Shown here: positions 8,637 through 17,374 of the stretch, one piece after another
How the letters are laid out: each line of letters starts with the position of its first letter
How positions within the stretch are numbered: position 1 is the stretch's first letter
Assembly: GCA_021776925.1 (NCBI GenBank)
Contig: JAJFFB010000154.1
Coordinates: 1-57,070 of the forward strand
Length of the DNA: 57,070 nucleotides
Source of the DNA: Planctomycetota bacterium
GTDB lineage: Bacteria > Planctomycetota > UBA1135
Direction of reading: 5' to 3'
Notes under the pieces: generated by a model
Databases searched by the model: none
What the model saw: the letters and a program-made list of their open reading frames with translations, nothing else
What the model was told of the DNA's origin: nothing
Made by a program: the position numbers and the translations under genes

Positions 8637-10634
8637 TCAGGATGCCTGGCGGAAGGTCACCCCGTAATCGCGCACCCACTCGGACAGCGGCGCGATTTCG
8701 ACCTTGCCGAGGATGCGCAAGGTGTGACGGTCGACCCGCTCGATGCCGAGGCGGCCGAGTTCGGGGTGCAGTGCGATGCGGTCGAGGATTTCCGGCGACT
8801 CACACTCGAGCGTGGCGGGCTCAGCCGAGTAGGTCACCAGACCGTCGCGACGCGCCCACGACTCGAGCGAATACTCGACGTTCTGCGGCAGCGGCGTGCG
8901 GCTGCGCTCGCGCAGCAAACGCAGGATGTCGTCCAGATCGCTGCCCTCGGACAGCGCCCGGTGCAGGGACGCCGGGGTGATGCGGAAGTGGAATAAACTG
9001 TCGCTCTTTTCCCGGTCGGCGAAACGGTCGAGCGAATAGACCAGCTCGTGCGACTGCGCTTCGGGAAACAGCACCACCTCGAAGTCGGGGTTGACCACCA
9101 GATGGCCGGCGGCGTCGAGTTCGGCCGCCGGCAGCACGCCGAGGAACTCGGCGCCCATCGGCGTCAGGCGGATGCTGCACGCCCGCCCGTTCTCCTCGTA
9201 ACCCATGTCGATGAAGCCGAGCAGGTAGAGGTGCTTGCGCACCCAGGTGAACAGGTTCCAGGCCAGCGAACGCAAGTCCGCCGACGAGCGCAACGGGAAG
9301 GAAGCCTGGTCGCAACCGTTTTCGTCCTCGATGCGCAGATGGCCGAGGTAGTCGCTGCGCGCCAGGAAGGGCAGCGTCATCGCGTCGTACCAGCGCCCGG
9401 GCTGCAGCATGCCGAGGTAGCGCAACGCCAGGCGTCGCAACTCAAGCTGGTGCATGACGTCGCCGGGCATGTCGCGATCTTCGCTCAGGCAGTCGAGCAT
9501 GGTGCGCTGCTTTTCGACCAGCGGCAGACGCAGGAACTCCTTGCCGGCCTTGGTCACCCGGAAGCTGCGCTCGCCGGTGCGGTCGATGAGCCGGTAGGCC
9601 AGCGCAAAGCGGTACTCCATCTCGAGAATCTCAAGACGTCCGAATTCGCGACCGGGGTTGGGGATCAAACGGTCGGCGAGGCGCTTGCCGGTGCTCTTGT
9701 AGATGGTGCCACGCACGGTGAAGCGCACCGTCTCGTCATCGACGAAATTGGCGAAACGGTCGAAGTTGGAAACGAAGTCCACTCCGATCGTCGCGGTCGC
9801 CGCCGGGAGGCTCGGGTTTCGTTCGGCTTCGTCCTGGAGGCACACCTGCAACACCTGGTGAAACAGACAGATGACCTGGCCGCGCTGGCGGATGCGGAAG
9901 GGCTCCAGGTCGAGTTCGCCGAGGGTGCCGAGGGTGGCCTCTTCCAATGCTTCGCGCAGGGCCACCGCTTCGATACCCGGAATCGCCTCGGGCATTTCAC
10001 GCACCGGCAGAATGCCACCGTGATCGACCGCCAGGACGCGCACCGCGCGCTGGACCGGTTCAGCGAGTTCGCCCAGGCGCGCCCGGATCGAGGACTCGGC
10101 CACCAGCAGCGGCGCCATGCGCCGCGCCTGGGTGACCCCGGCCTCGGCACCGAGGCGCTCCTGAAAATGTGCCTCCAGCCAGCCCTCCAGGGTCAGCAGC
10201 CCGCGCGGCGGACCATCGCGCAGCAGCGCCGCCTTGGCCGCCGCAGCCAGCTCCCGGGGAGCGCCCCACACACTGGAAGTCTCGCCGTCGTGGCGCGTCG
10301 ACATGTTCGAAGCCAGCCCGAGCAGCACCAGTTCGGCCAGAGCGGAACGCACCTCGCTGGCGGAAATGCCCTCGCGCGAGGCCAGCGTCTGAATGCGGTC
10401 GAAGTGCACTGTGTTGCCGGGATGGCGCAGCAGCGCATGAAAGACCCGGTCGGCGGCCGGGTCGAGCCGCGCGCGCATCGCCATGACCACGCCCTCTTCA
10501 CCCATCGGTCTGGACAGAGCGCGGATCAGGGCGGGGCGGTCGCAGGGTGCCGGGCCCCCGACCCACAGGTCGTGCAGACCCATCAACTCGCTCGGGGCGC
10601 GCTTGGACAGGGTGCGGGCCAGAGAGATACGCAT
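8637..10634 (-). CDS. XPB-associated helicase-partner protein
   Basis: A 665-residue protein with no Walker motifs, made of alpha-helical winged-helix-like segments in its first half (EEGVVMAMRARLDPAADRVFHALLRH, residues 48-73) and a C-terminal domain of the type found at the N-terminus of XPB (AELDAAGHLVVNPDFEVVLFPEA, then YSLESWARRDGLVTY). Genes of this kind (helicase-associated domain proteins, about 700 residues) commonly lie next to bacterial XPB genes, for example in actinobacteria. The ATG lies 2 bp after the XPB stop, so the two are translated together. It probably binds XPB or guides it to DNA; the exact role is not established. Confidence 0.75.
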   Translation of the reverse strand: MRISLARTLSKRAPSELMGLHDLWVGGPAPCDRPALIRALSRPMGEEGVVMAMRARLDPAADRVFHALLRHPGNTVHFDRIQTLASREGISASEVRSALAELVLLGLASNMSTRHDGETSSVWGAPRELAAAAKAALLRDGPPRGLLTLEGWLEAHFQERLGAEAGVTQARRMAPLLVAESSIRARLGELAEPVQRAVRVLAVDHGGILPVREMPEAIPGIEAVALREALEEATLGTLGELDLEPFRIRQRGQVICLFHQVLQVCLQDEAERNPSLPAATATIGVDFVSNFDRFANFVDDETVRFTVRGTIYKSTGKRLADRLIPNPGREFGRLEILEMEYRFALAYRLIDRTGERSFRVTKAGKEFLRLPLVEKQRTMLDCLSEDRDMPGDVMHQLELRRLALRYLGMLQPGRWYDAMTLPFLARSDYLGHLRIEDENGCDQASFPLRSSADLRSLAWNLFTWVRKHLYLLGFIDMGYEENGRACSIRLTPMGAEFLGVLPAAELDAAGHLVVNPDFEVVLFPEAQSHELVYSLDRFADREKSDSLFHFRITPASLHRALSEGSDLDDILRLLRERSRTPLPQNVEYSLESWARRDGLVTYSAEPATLECESPEILDRIALHPELGRLGIERVDRHTLRILGKVEIAPLSEWVRDYGVTFRQAS

Positions 10635-10636
10635 CT

Positions 10637-12355
10637 TCAGTTGCTTTTGGTAGAGGTCGGAACGACGCCGTCCTGCAGCGCTTCGGCCGGCAGGATGGCG
10701 TAGGAATAGCCCTGTTCGGTCAGGAAACGCTGGCGCTTCTCGGCGTATTCCTGATCGACGGTCCCCTCGGTGACCAGCGAATAGAAGAAGGCGCCGCCGC
10801 CGTCACGCTTGGGACGCAGGATGCGGCCGAGGCGCTGCGCTTCTTCCTGCCGCGAACCAAAGGTGCCTGAGATCTGGATGGCGACGTTGGCGTCGGGCAG
10901 ATCGATGGCGAAATTGCCGACCTTGCTGACCAGGAGCACGCGTTCGCGCCCCTCGCGGAAGGCCTGGTACAGCTCTTCGCGCTCGGCGTTGGGCATCTTG
11001 CCGGTGATCATCGGTACCTCGAGCAGCTTGTGGTAGTCGTGCAGCTGACTCAGGTACTGGCCGATGATGAGGATGCGCGAACCGGCGTGGCGGCGCAGCA
11101 AAGACTGCAGCGCATCGCACTTGGCGATGTTCTCCGAAGCCATGCGGAATCGCGCGCGACGGCTCGCAGCGAGGTACAGGATGCGGTCCTCCTCGCAGAA
11201 GGGCACGCGCACTTCGCTGCACACCACCGCTGCGATGAAGCCGCGCCGCTCCAGGTCCTTCCAAGGTGCGTCGTAGCGCTTCGGTCCGATCAGGCAGAAG
11301 ACCTCGTCTTCCTTGCCGTCCTCGCGCACCAGGGTCGCGGTCAGGCCCAGCCGCCGCCGTGCCTGGATCTCGGCGGTGGCGCGGAACACCGGCGCCGGCA
11401 GCAGATGCACCTCGTCGTAGATGATCAGTCCCCAGTCGCCGCGCGAGAACAGGTCGAAGTGCAGGAACTCCTCGGACTTGCGCCGCCGGTAGGTGAGAAT
11501 CTGATAGGTCGTCAGAGTGACCGGTAAAATCTCTTTGGACTCGCCCGAGTACTCACCGATCTGATCGCGCTGCAGGGCGGTCTTGTCGAGCAGTTCGCTG
11601 CGCCACTGGCGCAACGCCACGGTGTTGGGGGTCAGCACCAAGGTGTGCGCACCCACCGCCGCCATCGCCGCCAGGCCGACCACGGTCTTGCCGGCGCCGC
11701 ACGGCAGCACGATGGTGCCGGAACCGCCGATTTCGGAGCCGCCACGGTGGAAGGCTTCGACCGCTTCCTGCTGATAGTTGCGCAGATCAAAGGCGTTGCC
11801 CTCGAGGGTCTGTTCGCGCAAGACGATCTCAAGCGGCGCACCGTCGACATAACCGGCGCGGTCCTCGGCCGGATAACCGAGGCGGATCAGGCGTTCCTTG
11901 ACCAGGCCGCGGCGCCCCGGTGTGAACCACGCCTGGCCACTCGCTTCGTCGACCCGCGCGAACAGCTTAGCCAGGTCGGGATCGTGCAGCAATTGGCGCA
12001 ACACCGCCGGGCGCGCGCAATTCAGGCGCAGCTCGACGCTGCCATCGCCGACGCGGTGCAGCGAGAACAGGCCGCAACGATCGAACCAGGTGTGGACCTC
12101 GCTTTCGAAGTTGCTCGGCACGCCGTAGCGCGCGTTGGCCTCGAGGAATTCGAGCACCTGGTCGGCCTTCAGCCCGGTGGCGGCAGCGTTCCACACCGAG
12201 ACCGGCGTCACCCGGTAGGTGTGCAGGTATTCCGGCGACTTGACCAATTCGGCGAAGGGCAGCAGGCCGTTACGCATCGACTCAAAACCCGGGTGGGTGG
12301 TTTCGAGGACGATGGTGAGGTCGCTTTGCAGGATCAGGGCGCGTTCGCTGCTCAA
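10637..12355 (-). CDS. XPB-family DNA repair helicase
   Basis: Superfamily 2 DNA helicase/translocase of 572 residues, the usual size of bacterial XPB. An N-terminal domain (residues 1-105) shows the XPB-type LILQSDLTIVLETTHPGF motif. The motor follows: LRNYQQEAVEAF (Q-motif region), Walker A LPCGAGKT at 217-224, DEVH box at 314-317, TATLVREDGKEDEVF containing the XPB-specific RED motif, and motif VI QRLGRILRPK. The C-terminal FLTEQGYSYAIL is also typical. The start is a TTG at 12355, one base after the UvrA-like stop; no better start exists upstream. In archaea XPB pairs with nuclease Bax1; here the neighbours are a UvrA-like ATPase and a helicase-partner protein. Confidence 0.93.
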   Translation of the reverse strand: MSSERALILQSDLTIVLETTHPGFESMRNGLLPFAELVKSPEYLHTYRVTPVSVWNAAATGLKADQVLEFLEANARYGVPSNFESEVHTWFDRCGLFSLHRVGDGSVELRLNCARPAVLRQLLHDPDLAKLFARVDEASGQAWFTPGRRGLVKERLIRLGYPAEDRAGYVDGAPLEIVLREQTLEGNAFDLRNYQQEAVEAFHRGGSEIGGSGTIVLPCGAGKTVVGLAAMAAVGAHTLVLTPNTVALRQWRSELLDKTALQRDQIGEYSGESKEILPVTLTTYQILTYRRRKSEEFLHFDLFSRGDWGLIIYDEVHLLPAPVFRATAEIQARRRLGLTATLVREDGKEDEVFCLIGPKRYDAPWKDLERRGFIAAVVCSEVRVPFCEEDRILYLAASRRARFRMASENIAKCDALQSLLRRHAGSRILIIGQYLSQLHDYHKLLEVPMITGKMPNAEREELYQAFREGRERVLLVSKVGNFAIDLPDANVAIQISGTFGSRQEEAQRLGRILRPKRDGGGAFFYSLVTEGTVDQEYAEKRQRFLTEQGYSYAILPAEALQDGVVPTSTKSN

Positions 12356-12356
12356 A

Positions 12357-15300
12357 TCAGCCGGACAGGGCAGGATGGTGATCGCGCCAATTGGGCGAGA
12401 TCGATGTCGCTTGCGTAGAGGCGAAGACCTCGATTGTAGAGAGCAGACGCCCGACCTCCAAATGATTCAGCCCGGAAGCCGGCGCCGCCCAGCACATCGG
12501 GGCACGCTCCTCGCCCTGCGCCAAAGCCGCCAGGATCGGCGCCAGGGCAGCCATGCCGCGCGGCAGCCGCTGCAGCGGGGTGTCCAACGCCAACCCGCCC
12601 AGGCCGGCCTCGACCGCCAGCTGCAGGGTCCTGGCCAGTGGCGGCGAGGCCTGATAGTGCTCGAGAAGCTGCTGCAAAGGCACCGCGCCGAGGTCGGGCC
12701 AGCGCAGGCCGCGATCCTCCAGAACCGCGGTTTCGCGGCTCCAGCCGCTGCCGCCACACAGCGGACAAGGATGCAGCAGGCGCGGGTGCAGGCGGTGGCC
12801 GCCGCGCCCGGAGCACTCGGGGCACACCCGTGCGTGACGCCCGCGCCCGAGGTCGGCGATGCTCCAGCCCGCCAGGCGCGCCTCCTCGGTGCGCAGGAAC
12901 TGCTGGCGCAGCTTGTCGGTCAGATCCAAGGCCTCGCGCAAAGTAGCGGTGGACGCCGCCAGACGCGGTTGCGCCCACCCGTCGAGATCAAAATTCAGCG
13001 GGAAGGCTTCGATTCTGGACAAGGGGGCGGGCGGATCCGTGGCCGGCGAGGGCGCCGTGGGTGCGGGCCGATCCGTGGCCGGCGAGGGCGCCCTGGCCGC
13101 GCGCTGGCCACGGCGAGGTCCGCCGCTGCGGTCGTGCTCTTCGTCGGCGTAGCCCTCGGGATCGGTGAAGCGTAGGGCGCAGCCCGGAGGCAGCGCGAGG
13201 ATGCGCGCGCACAGACGCCGCGCCAGCGCCGGCGGAAGACCGGACAACGGCTCTTCCCACAACAAGACCACCCCTTCCAGCGGCTGCAACAGCCAGCCGG
13301 CCAGGCGCGCGACGCGCGCCTCCAAGGGACGCAGCGCGCGCCACGCGGTGCTCCCCGCGTGCGCCAGCAGAGAGGTTCCGGCAAGCAATTCGGCGCACTC
13401 GGCGTACAGGCCGAGCTCGGGCTGGTGCTTCTGTAGATGCGCCAGGCAGTCCTGCAGGCGCATCGCTTCGAGTTGCTCCAGACTGCGCCCGCCGAGACGG
13501 TAGGCGCGGCCATGGTGGAGTACGCCGCAATCACGGCAGGCGCCGCTGCGGTAACTCCAGCGCGGTGGACCGGCGACCGCGTTGCTGTGCCGCGCGTGCA
13601 CCCAGCCCCCCCCCAAGAGGCCGGCGTGGTGTTCGAGATCCTGCACGCGGCCGCCACCGGAATCCTGCGCCGGGTCGAAGCGGTCCAGCCACACCTCGTC
13701 GTCTTGCTGCAGGCCGTGCTCCGACCCCAGGGAATGACCCTTGCCGCCGCGCAACACGCGGCGGAAGCCCGCGGCGAGGAGCAGCGCAGCGTCCCCGTCT
13801 GCAGCCCCTGGGGCGTCCCCGCTGACAACCCCCGGGGCGTCCGGCCCCGCGACTCCCTCATCCCCTGAGGCCCTCTCAACCGCGGTTGCCGCCTGCAGAT
13901 GCAGCGGGCAGGTGAACAAAAGATCCCCCGCCGGGCCACCTTCGGCCAGGGCTTGGGCGAGGTCGCGCCACGCGCCAACGCCGCCGCACTGCGGGCAGCC
14001 GCTTTCCCCCTCCCGCTGCACCGCTCCGCGCAGCACGCGCTGCAGCCCGAGCACCTGCAGCAGGCTGGTCTCGGGCGCCGGCGCCACCGGCCACGCGGTC
14101 GGTGCCAGCGCTGCGGCGTCGGACTGCAGCTCCTCCTCGCCACCCGCAAGGTCGCGCAACAGCGGCGAGCGCGTCGACAGCTCGCGCAGCAGATCGGCCT
14201 CGAGGCGCCGCCGCCCCGGACGCGCAAGGTCCTCGGCCAGGGCTTCGCAACGGATCGGTTGCGGTGGTGGCGGTGGTGGCGGCGGTGCGGCCGGCGCGGC
14301 GCGCGAACGCAGCCAGTGCGCGGTCGGCGTGTCGGCGTCGTGCAGACCGGCGGGGTCGCCGTCATAGAGCAGCTGCCCACCCTGCGGACCCGCGCCGGGA
14401 CCGAGTTCGACCAGCCAATCGGCGCTGCGCAGCAACACCTCGTGGTGTTCGACCACCCAGAAAGCGTGCCCCTGCGCGCACAGGGAGCGCAATAGTTCGA
14501 CCACCTTCAGCGCTTCGTCGAAAGGCAGCCCGAGGCAGGGTTCATCGAGCAGAAACAGGCGCGGCCGGTCGCGGCGCGCGGCGGCCAGGGCGCGCGCCAG
14601 AGCCAGCCGACTGCGCTCACCCAGCGACAGGTGGCGGCCGCGTTCGCCCAGGGTGCGGGTGCCGAGGCCGAGCGCGCTCAAGTGGCTGACCAGGCCGCGC
14701 AGGCGCCCGCTGCTCGGCAGCCGCTTTTCCAGCGCGTTCAAGGGTGTGGTCAGCCACTGGCGCAGCGAGCGCTGGCGCAAGCGCAGATCGAGCAGATCCT
14801 CGCGCAGGCCGAGGCCCGCGCAGGCGTCGCACGGCAGCGCGTTGGCGTCGACGCCGTGGCCGCCGCAGTCGGGACAACCTCCGCGGTCGCGGCGTGCCAC
14901 CAGGTCGGATTTGTCCAGGCCACGGATGCGCCCCTCCTCGCCACTGGCGAAGGCCTCGCGCACTTCGCTCCAGGCACCGCTCAGCGTGGCGACGGTGGAG
15001 AAGGCGCTGGAGCCGAGCGCGCGCTCGAGCAGCACCGTTACCCCCCCCACCGGCGGGGTTCCTCGATAGCCCTTTTCGGCGCGCAGGCGCGGCACCAGTT
15101 CCTCCTCGAGCAAGGTCGTCTTGCCGCTGCCGCTGACCCCGGCAAGCGCCACCAGGCGGCCAAGCGGCAGGCGCAGCCGCGGCACGTCGAGGAAGCGCGT
15201 GCGCAGCTTGCGGAAGTCGAGCCACGCGCGCGGCGGCTGCGCGGCGCTGGGCTGCCAGCGGGCTTCATCGGGCAGCGTGCCGCGCGGACCGCGGGCGGTG

Positions 15301-16496
15301 ACCTGGCCACCGTCGGCGCCGCCGCCGGGCCCCAGCATCAGCCAGTGATCGGCGGCCTCAAGGAATTCGCGCGCCGGATCGGCGGTGAGCACGGTGTTGC
15401 CCTGCTCGACCAGTTCGCGCAACAGGCCGGCCAGGGCGCGGCGTTCGTTGCCGTGCAGACCCATGCCGGGTTCGTCGAACAACGCCAGCTGGCCGCAGCG
15501 CAGCTGGCTCAACAACGCCACCAGTTCCAGGCGGCGGCCCTCGCCCAGCGACAGCGTGCCCAAGGTGCGGTTGGCGGCGAGGTGTCCGAGCCGCGTGCGC
15601 TCAAGGTACTCCAGGCGCCGCCGCGCACGGCCGTGGCCGTCGAGGCGCAACCAATCTGCCAGCGGAGCCTCGCACCATTGGCGCCAACTGCGCTCGGCGA
15701 GCACCAGGTCTTCGGCTTCGCGTTCGTGGTGCAAGGAATCCCACGGCCGTGGCGGCTGCAGCACGGCGCATTGAGGGCAGACCTCGGCCGCGGCGTAGGC
15801 GCGCGTCTCGCCCCCGACCTCAAGCAGCACCGCTGCGCGCCGCCGCAGTGCTTCGGCGCAGGCTTCGTGCAGCCGCGCCTCCTGCCCGGGCCGCCAGCGC
15901 AAGCGGTCGAGCAGCAGCCAACTCGCCGGCGGCAGCACTTCCGGGCACTCCTCGAGCCGCGCCAGGCCTTTTTCGCCGAGGCGCACCCGGGTCCAGCCGG
16001 CTTCGAGCAGCGCATCGCGCTTGCCGCCATCGACCGAGGTGAACAGGTGCACGGTGCTCTCCGTCGGCGCCGTCTTCACTTCCTCGACCAACTCCTCGAC
16101 GCGCAGCGGCGCCCACTGGTGGCTGCAGGCAAGACAGCGCCGCTGTCCGGCGCTGCGGAAGCGCTGCACCAGGAAGGTCCACAGGTCGAGCGCGGTACCG
16201 ACCTCGGTGGCGCGGCGGCCGCGCGGCACCTCGCCGGCGGCGGCGACCACCGGCTGCAGTCCCTCGATGCGCTCGCCGACGTGGCGCAGCCAGCTTTCGC
16301 CGCTGCCGGGCAGCGCACGCGCATCTTCAAGTACGCGGAAGCGTTGCCGCGCCACCGGTTCAAGGGTGCGGAACAACAGCGCGGTCTTGCCGGCACCGCT
16401 GGGTCCGTGCACCGCGGTCCAGCGGCCGTGTTCGAGATCCAGATCGAGCTGGCACAGATTGCCCGCACGCAGGCCCCGCAGACGGATCGGGCTCAC
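12357..16496 (-). CDS. Four-module UvrA-like ATPase with decayed C-terminal half
   Basis: A 1379-residue protein equivalent to two fused UvrA copies. The N-terminal copy is functional in appearance: Walker A GPSGAGKT at 31-38, RATEVGTALDLW at 95-106, signature LSLGEG at 315-320 with Walker B ALFDEP at 338-343, then a second Walker A GVSGSGKT at 453-460, zinc cysteines 541, 544, 556 and 559, signature LSLGER at 623-628, LFLLDEP at 647-653 and VVEHH at 681-685. A polyproline linker (737-746) leads to a degenerate copy: no Walker A, CPQC at 834 and CRDC at 987, LLWEEP at 1079-1084 in the third module. The fourth keeps the zinc cysteines 1225, 1228, 1244 and 1247 but has LPRGMA for the signature and WAAP where DEP should be. 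The GTG start overlaps the upstream stop (GTGA). It is not the usual UvrA; a DNA-damage role is likely but inferred. Confidence 0.85.
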   Translation of the reverse strand: MSPIRLRGLRAGNLCQLDLDLEHGRWTAVHGPSGAGKTALLFRTLEPVARQRFRVLEDARALPGSGESWLRHVGERIEGLQPVVAAAGEVPRGRRATEVGTALDLWTFLVQRFRSAGQRRCLACSHQWAPLRVEELVEEVKTAPTESTVHLFTSVDGGKRDALLEAGWTRVRLGEKGLARLEECPEVLPPASWLLLDRLRWRPGQEARLHEACAEALRRRAAVLLEVGGETRAYAAAEVCPQCAVLQPPRPWDSLHHEREAEDLVLAERSWRQWCEAPLADWLRLDGHGRARRRLEYLERTRLGHLAANRTLGTLSLGEGRRLELVALLSQLRCGQLALFDEPGMGLHGNERRALAGLLRELVEQGNTVLTADPAREFLEAADHWLMLGPGGGADGGQVTARGPRGTLPDEARWQPSAAQPPRAWLDFRKLRTRFLDVPRLRLPLGRLVALAGVSGSGKTTLLEEELVPRLRAEKGYRGTPPVGGVTVLLERALGSSAFSTVATLSGAWSEVREAFASGEEGRIRGLDKSDLVARRDRGGCPDCGGHGVDANALPCDACAGLGLREDLLDLRLRQRSLRQWLTTPLNALEKRLPSSGRLRGLVSHLSALGLGTRTLGERGRHLSLGERSRLALARALAAARRDRPRLFLLDEPCLGLPFDEALKVVELLRSLCAQGHAFWVVEHHEVLLRSADWLVELGPGAGPQGGQLLYDGDPAGLHDADTPTAHWLRSRAAPAAPPPPPPPPQPIRCEALAEDLARPGRRRLEADLLRELSTRSPLLRDLAGGEEELQSDAAALAPTAWPVAPAPETSLLQVLGLQRVLRGAVQREGESGCPQCGGVGAWRDLAQALAEGGPAGDLLFTCPLHLQAATAVERASGDEGVAGPDAPGVVSGDAPGAADGDAALLLAAGFRRVLRGGKGHSLGSEHGLQQDDEVWLDRFDPAQDSGGGRVQDLEHHAGLLGGGWVHARHSNAVAGPPRWSYRSGACRDCGVLHHGRAYRLGGRSLEQLEAMRLQDCLAHLQKHQPELGLYAECAELLAGTSLLAHAGSTAWRALRPLEARVARLAGWLLQPLEGVVLLWEEPLSGLPPALARRLCARILALPPGCALRFTDPEGYADEEHDRSGGPRRGQRAARAPSPATDRPAPTAPSPATDPPAPLSRIEAFPLNFDLDGWAQPRLAASTATLREALDLTDKLRQQFLRTEEARLAGWSIADLGRGRHARVCPECSGRGGHRLHPRLLHPCPLCGGSGWSRETAVLEDRGLRWPDLGAVPLQQLLEHYQASPPLARTLQLAVEAGLGGLALDTPLQRLPRGMAALAPILAALAQGEERAPMCWAAPASGLNHLEVGRLLSTIEVFASTQATSISPNWRDHHPALSG
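13034..13092. repeat. 36-bp in-frame tandem duplication in the UvrA-like gene
   Basis: A 23-bp block at 13034-13056 recurs exactly at 13070-13092, a period of 36 bp. It encodes two copies of a Pro/Ala/Thr linker (APSPATD followed by RPAPT or PPAPL) between the third and fourth modules, residues about 1136-1159. Confidence 0.85.
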
Positions 16497-17374
16497 TCTG
16501 CTGCCCCGTCCCGATCGCCGACGGCCTGGCCCTCGTCCGGAGCAGCACCCTCGCGGTCGCCGAGGGGTGGATAGTCGGCGCCGCGGCCGGCGAGCAGCAC
16601 CGCGCGCAGCTGTTCGACCAGCGGCGCGGGGCCGGCGACCACGTTGCGGCCGTGGATCCAGTCACCGCCGGGATTCAGGGTGTCGGTCACGCCACCGGCT
16701 TCGCGCACCAGCAGGCCGCCGGCGGCGACGTCATAGGGACCGAGGTGGAGTTCCCAGAAGGCGTCGAGCCGGCCGCAGGCGACGTAGGCGAGGTCGGCGG
16801 CCGCCGAACCCATGCGCCGCACCCCGCGCTGGCGCAGGAACAGACGGTTGAAGTTGTCGAGGTTGTTGTCGGCGAGCAGATGGCGCCGATAGGGAAAGCC
16901 GGTGGCCAGCAGGCTGTGCTCCAGTTCGGCCGTGGTTGAAACCTGCACGCGCTCACCGTTCAAGCTGCAGCCGCCGCCGGCCACCGCGCAGAAACACTCG
17001 TCCAGGCGCGGCAGGAAGACCACCGCGACGTCGGGGCGGCCGCGGCGCACACGCGCCAGCGACACGCCATACATCGGCAGCTGGTGGACGAAGTTGGTGG
17101 TTCCGTCGAGCGGGTCGACGTACCACATGCACTCGGCATCAGCCGCGGTGACGCCACTTTCCTCGGCGTGGAATCCGTCCTCGGGAAAGGCCGCCGAGAG
17201 GCGCTGCAGCAGCAATTCTTCGGCGGCGAGATCAGCCGAAGTGACCAGGTCGCGCGCGGCGCTCTTGCTGCGCACTTCGGCCTGCTGCAAACTTCCTGCC
17301 CGCTCGAGCAACAGCGCGCCGGCCTCGCGCGCATAGGCGGTGGCCGCATGCAGGACCGGCTCGAGGTCGGTCAT
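16493..17374 (-). CDS. Inositol monophosphatase family phosphatase
   Basis: Mg-dependent, Li-sensitive phosphatase family (SuhB/IMPase/HisN), 293 residues, cytoplasmic. The metal ligands are visible: GFHAEESG (Glu of the first motif), WYVDPLDGTTNFVHQLPMYG (the DPxDGT motif) and PYDVAAGGLLVREAGG (the second Asp motif). SAAADLAYVACGRLDAFWE is the usual substrate-side segment. The last ~25 residues are acidic and low-complexity. The substrate (inositol phosphate, histidinol phosphate or a sugar phosphate) cannot be decided. Both ends overlap neighbours by 4 bp, so it belongs to the operon with dacB and the UvrA-like gene. Confidence 0.9.
   Translation of the reverse strand: MTDLEPVLHAATAYAREAGALLLERAGSLQQAEVRSKSAARDLVTSADLAAEELLLQRLSAAFPEDGFHAEESGVTAADAECMWYVDPLDGTTNFVHQLPMYGVSLARVRRGRPDVAVVFLPRLDECFCAVAGGGCSLNGERVQVSTTAELEHSLLATGFPYRRHLLADNNLDNFNRLFLRQRGVRRMGSAAADLAYVACGRLDAFWELHLGPYDVAAGGLLVREAGGVTDTLNPGGDWIHGRNVVAGPAPLVEQLRAVLLAGRGADYPPLGDREGAAPDEGQAVGDRDGAAE

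Noticed and set aside
8637..10634. Decayed helicase (pseudogene)
   Set aside because: The lack of Walker motifs is normal for XPB-partner proteins and the frame is intact over 665 codons.
12357..16496. Calling this gene the housekeeping uvrA
   Set aside because: Half of the ATPase sites are lost and the first zinc knuckle lacks its second pair, so it cannot be assumed to replace normal UvrA.
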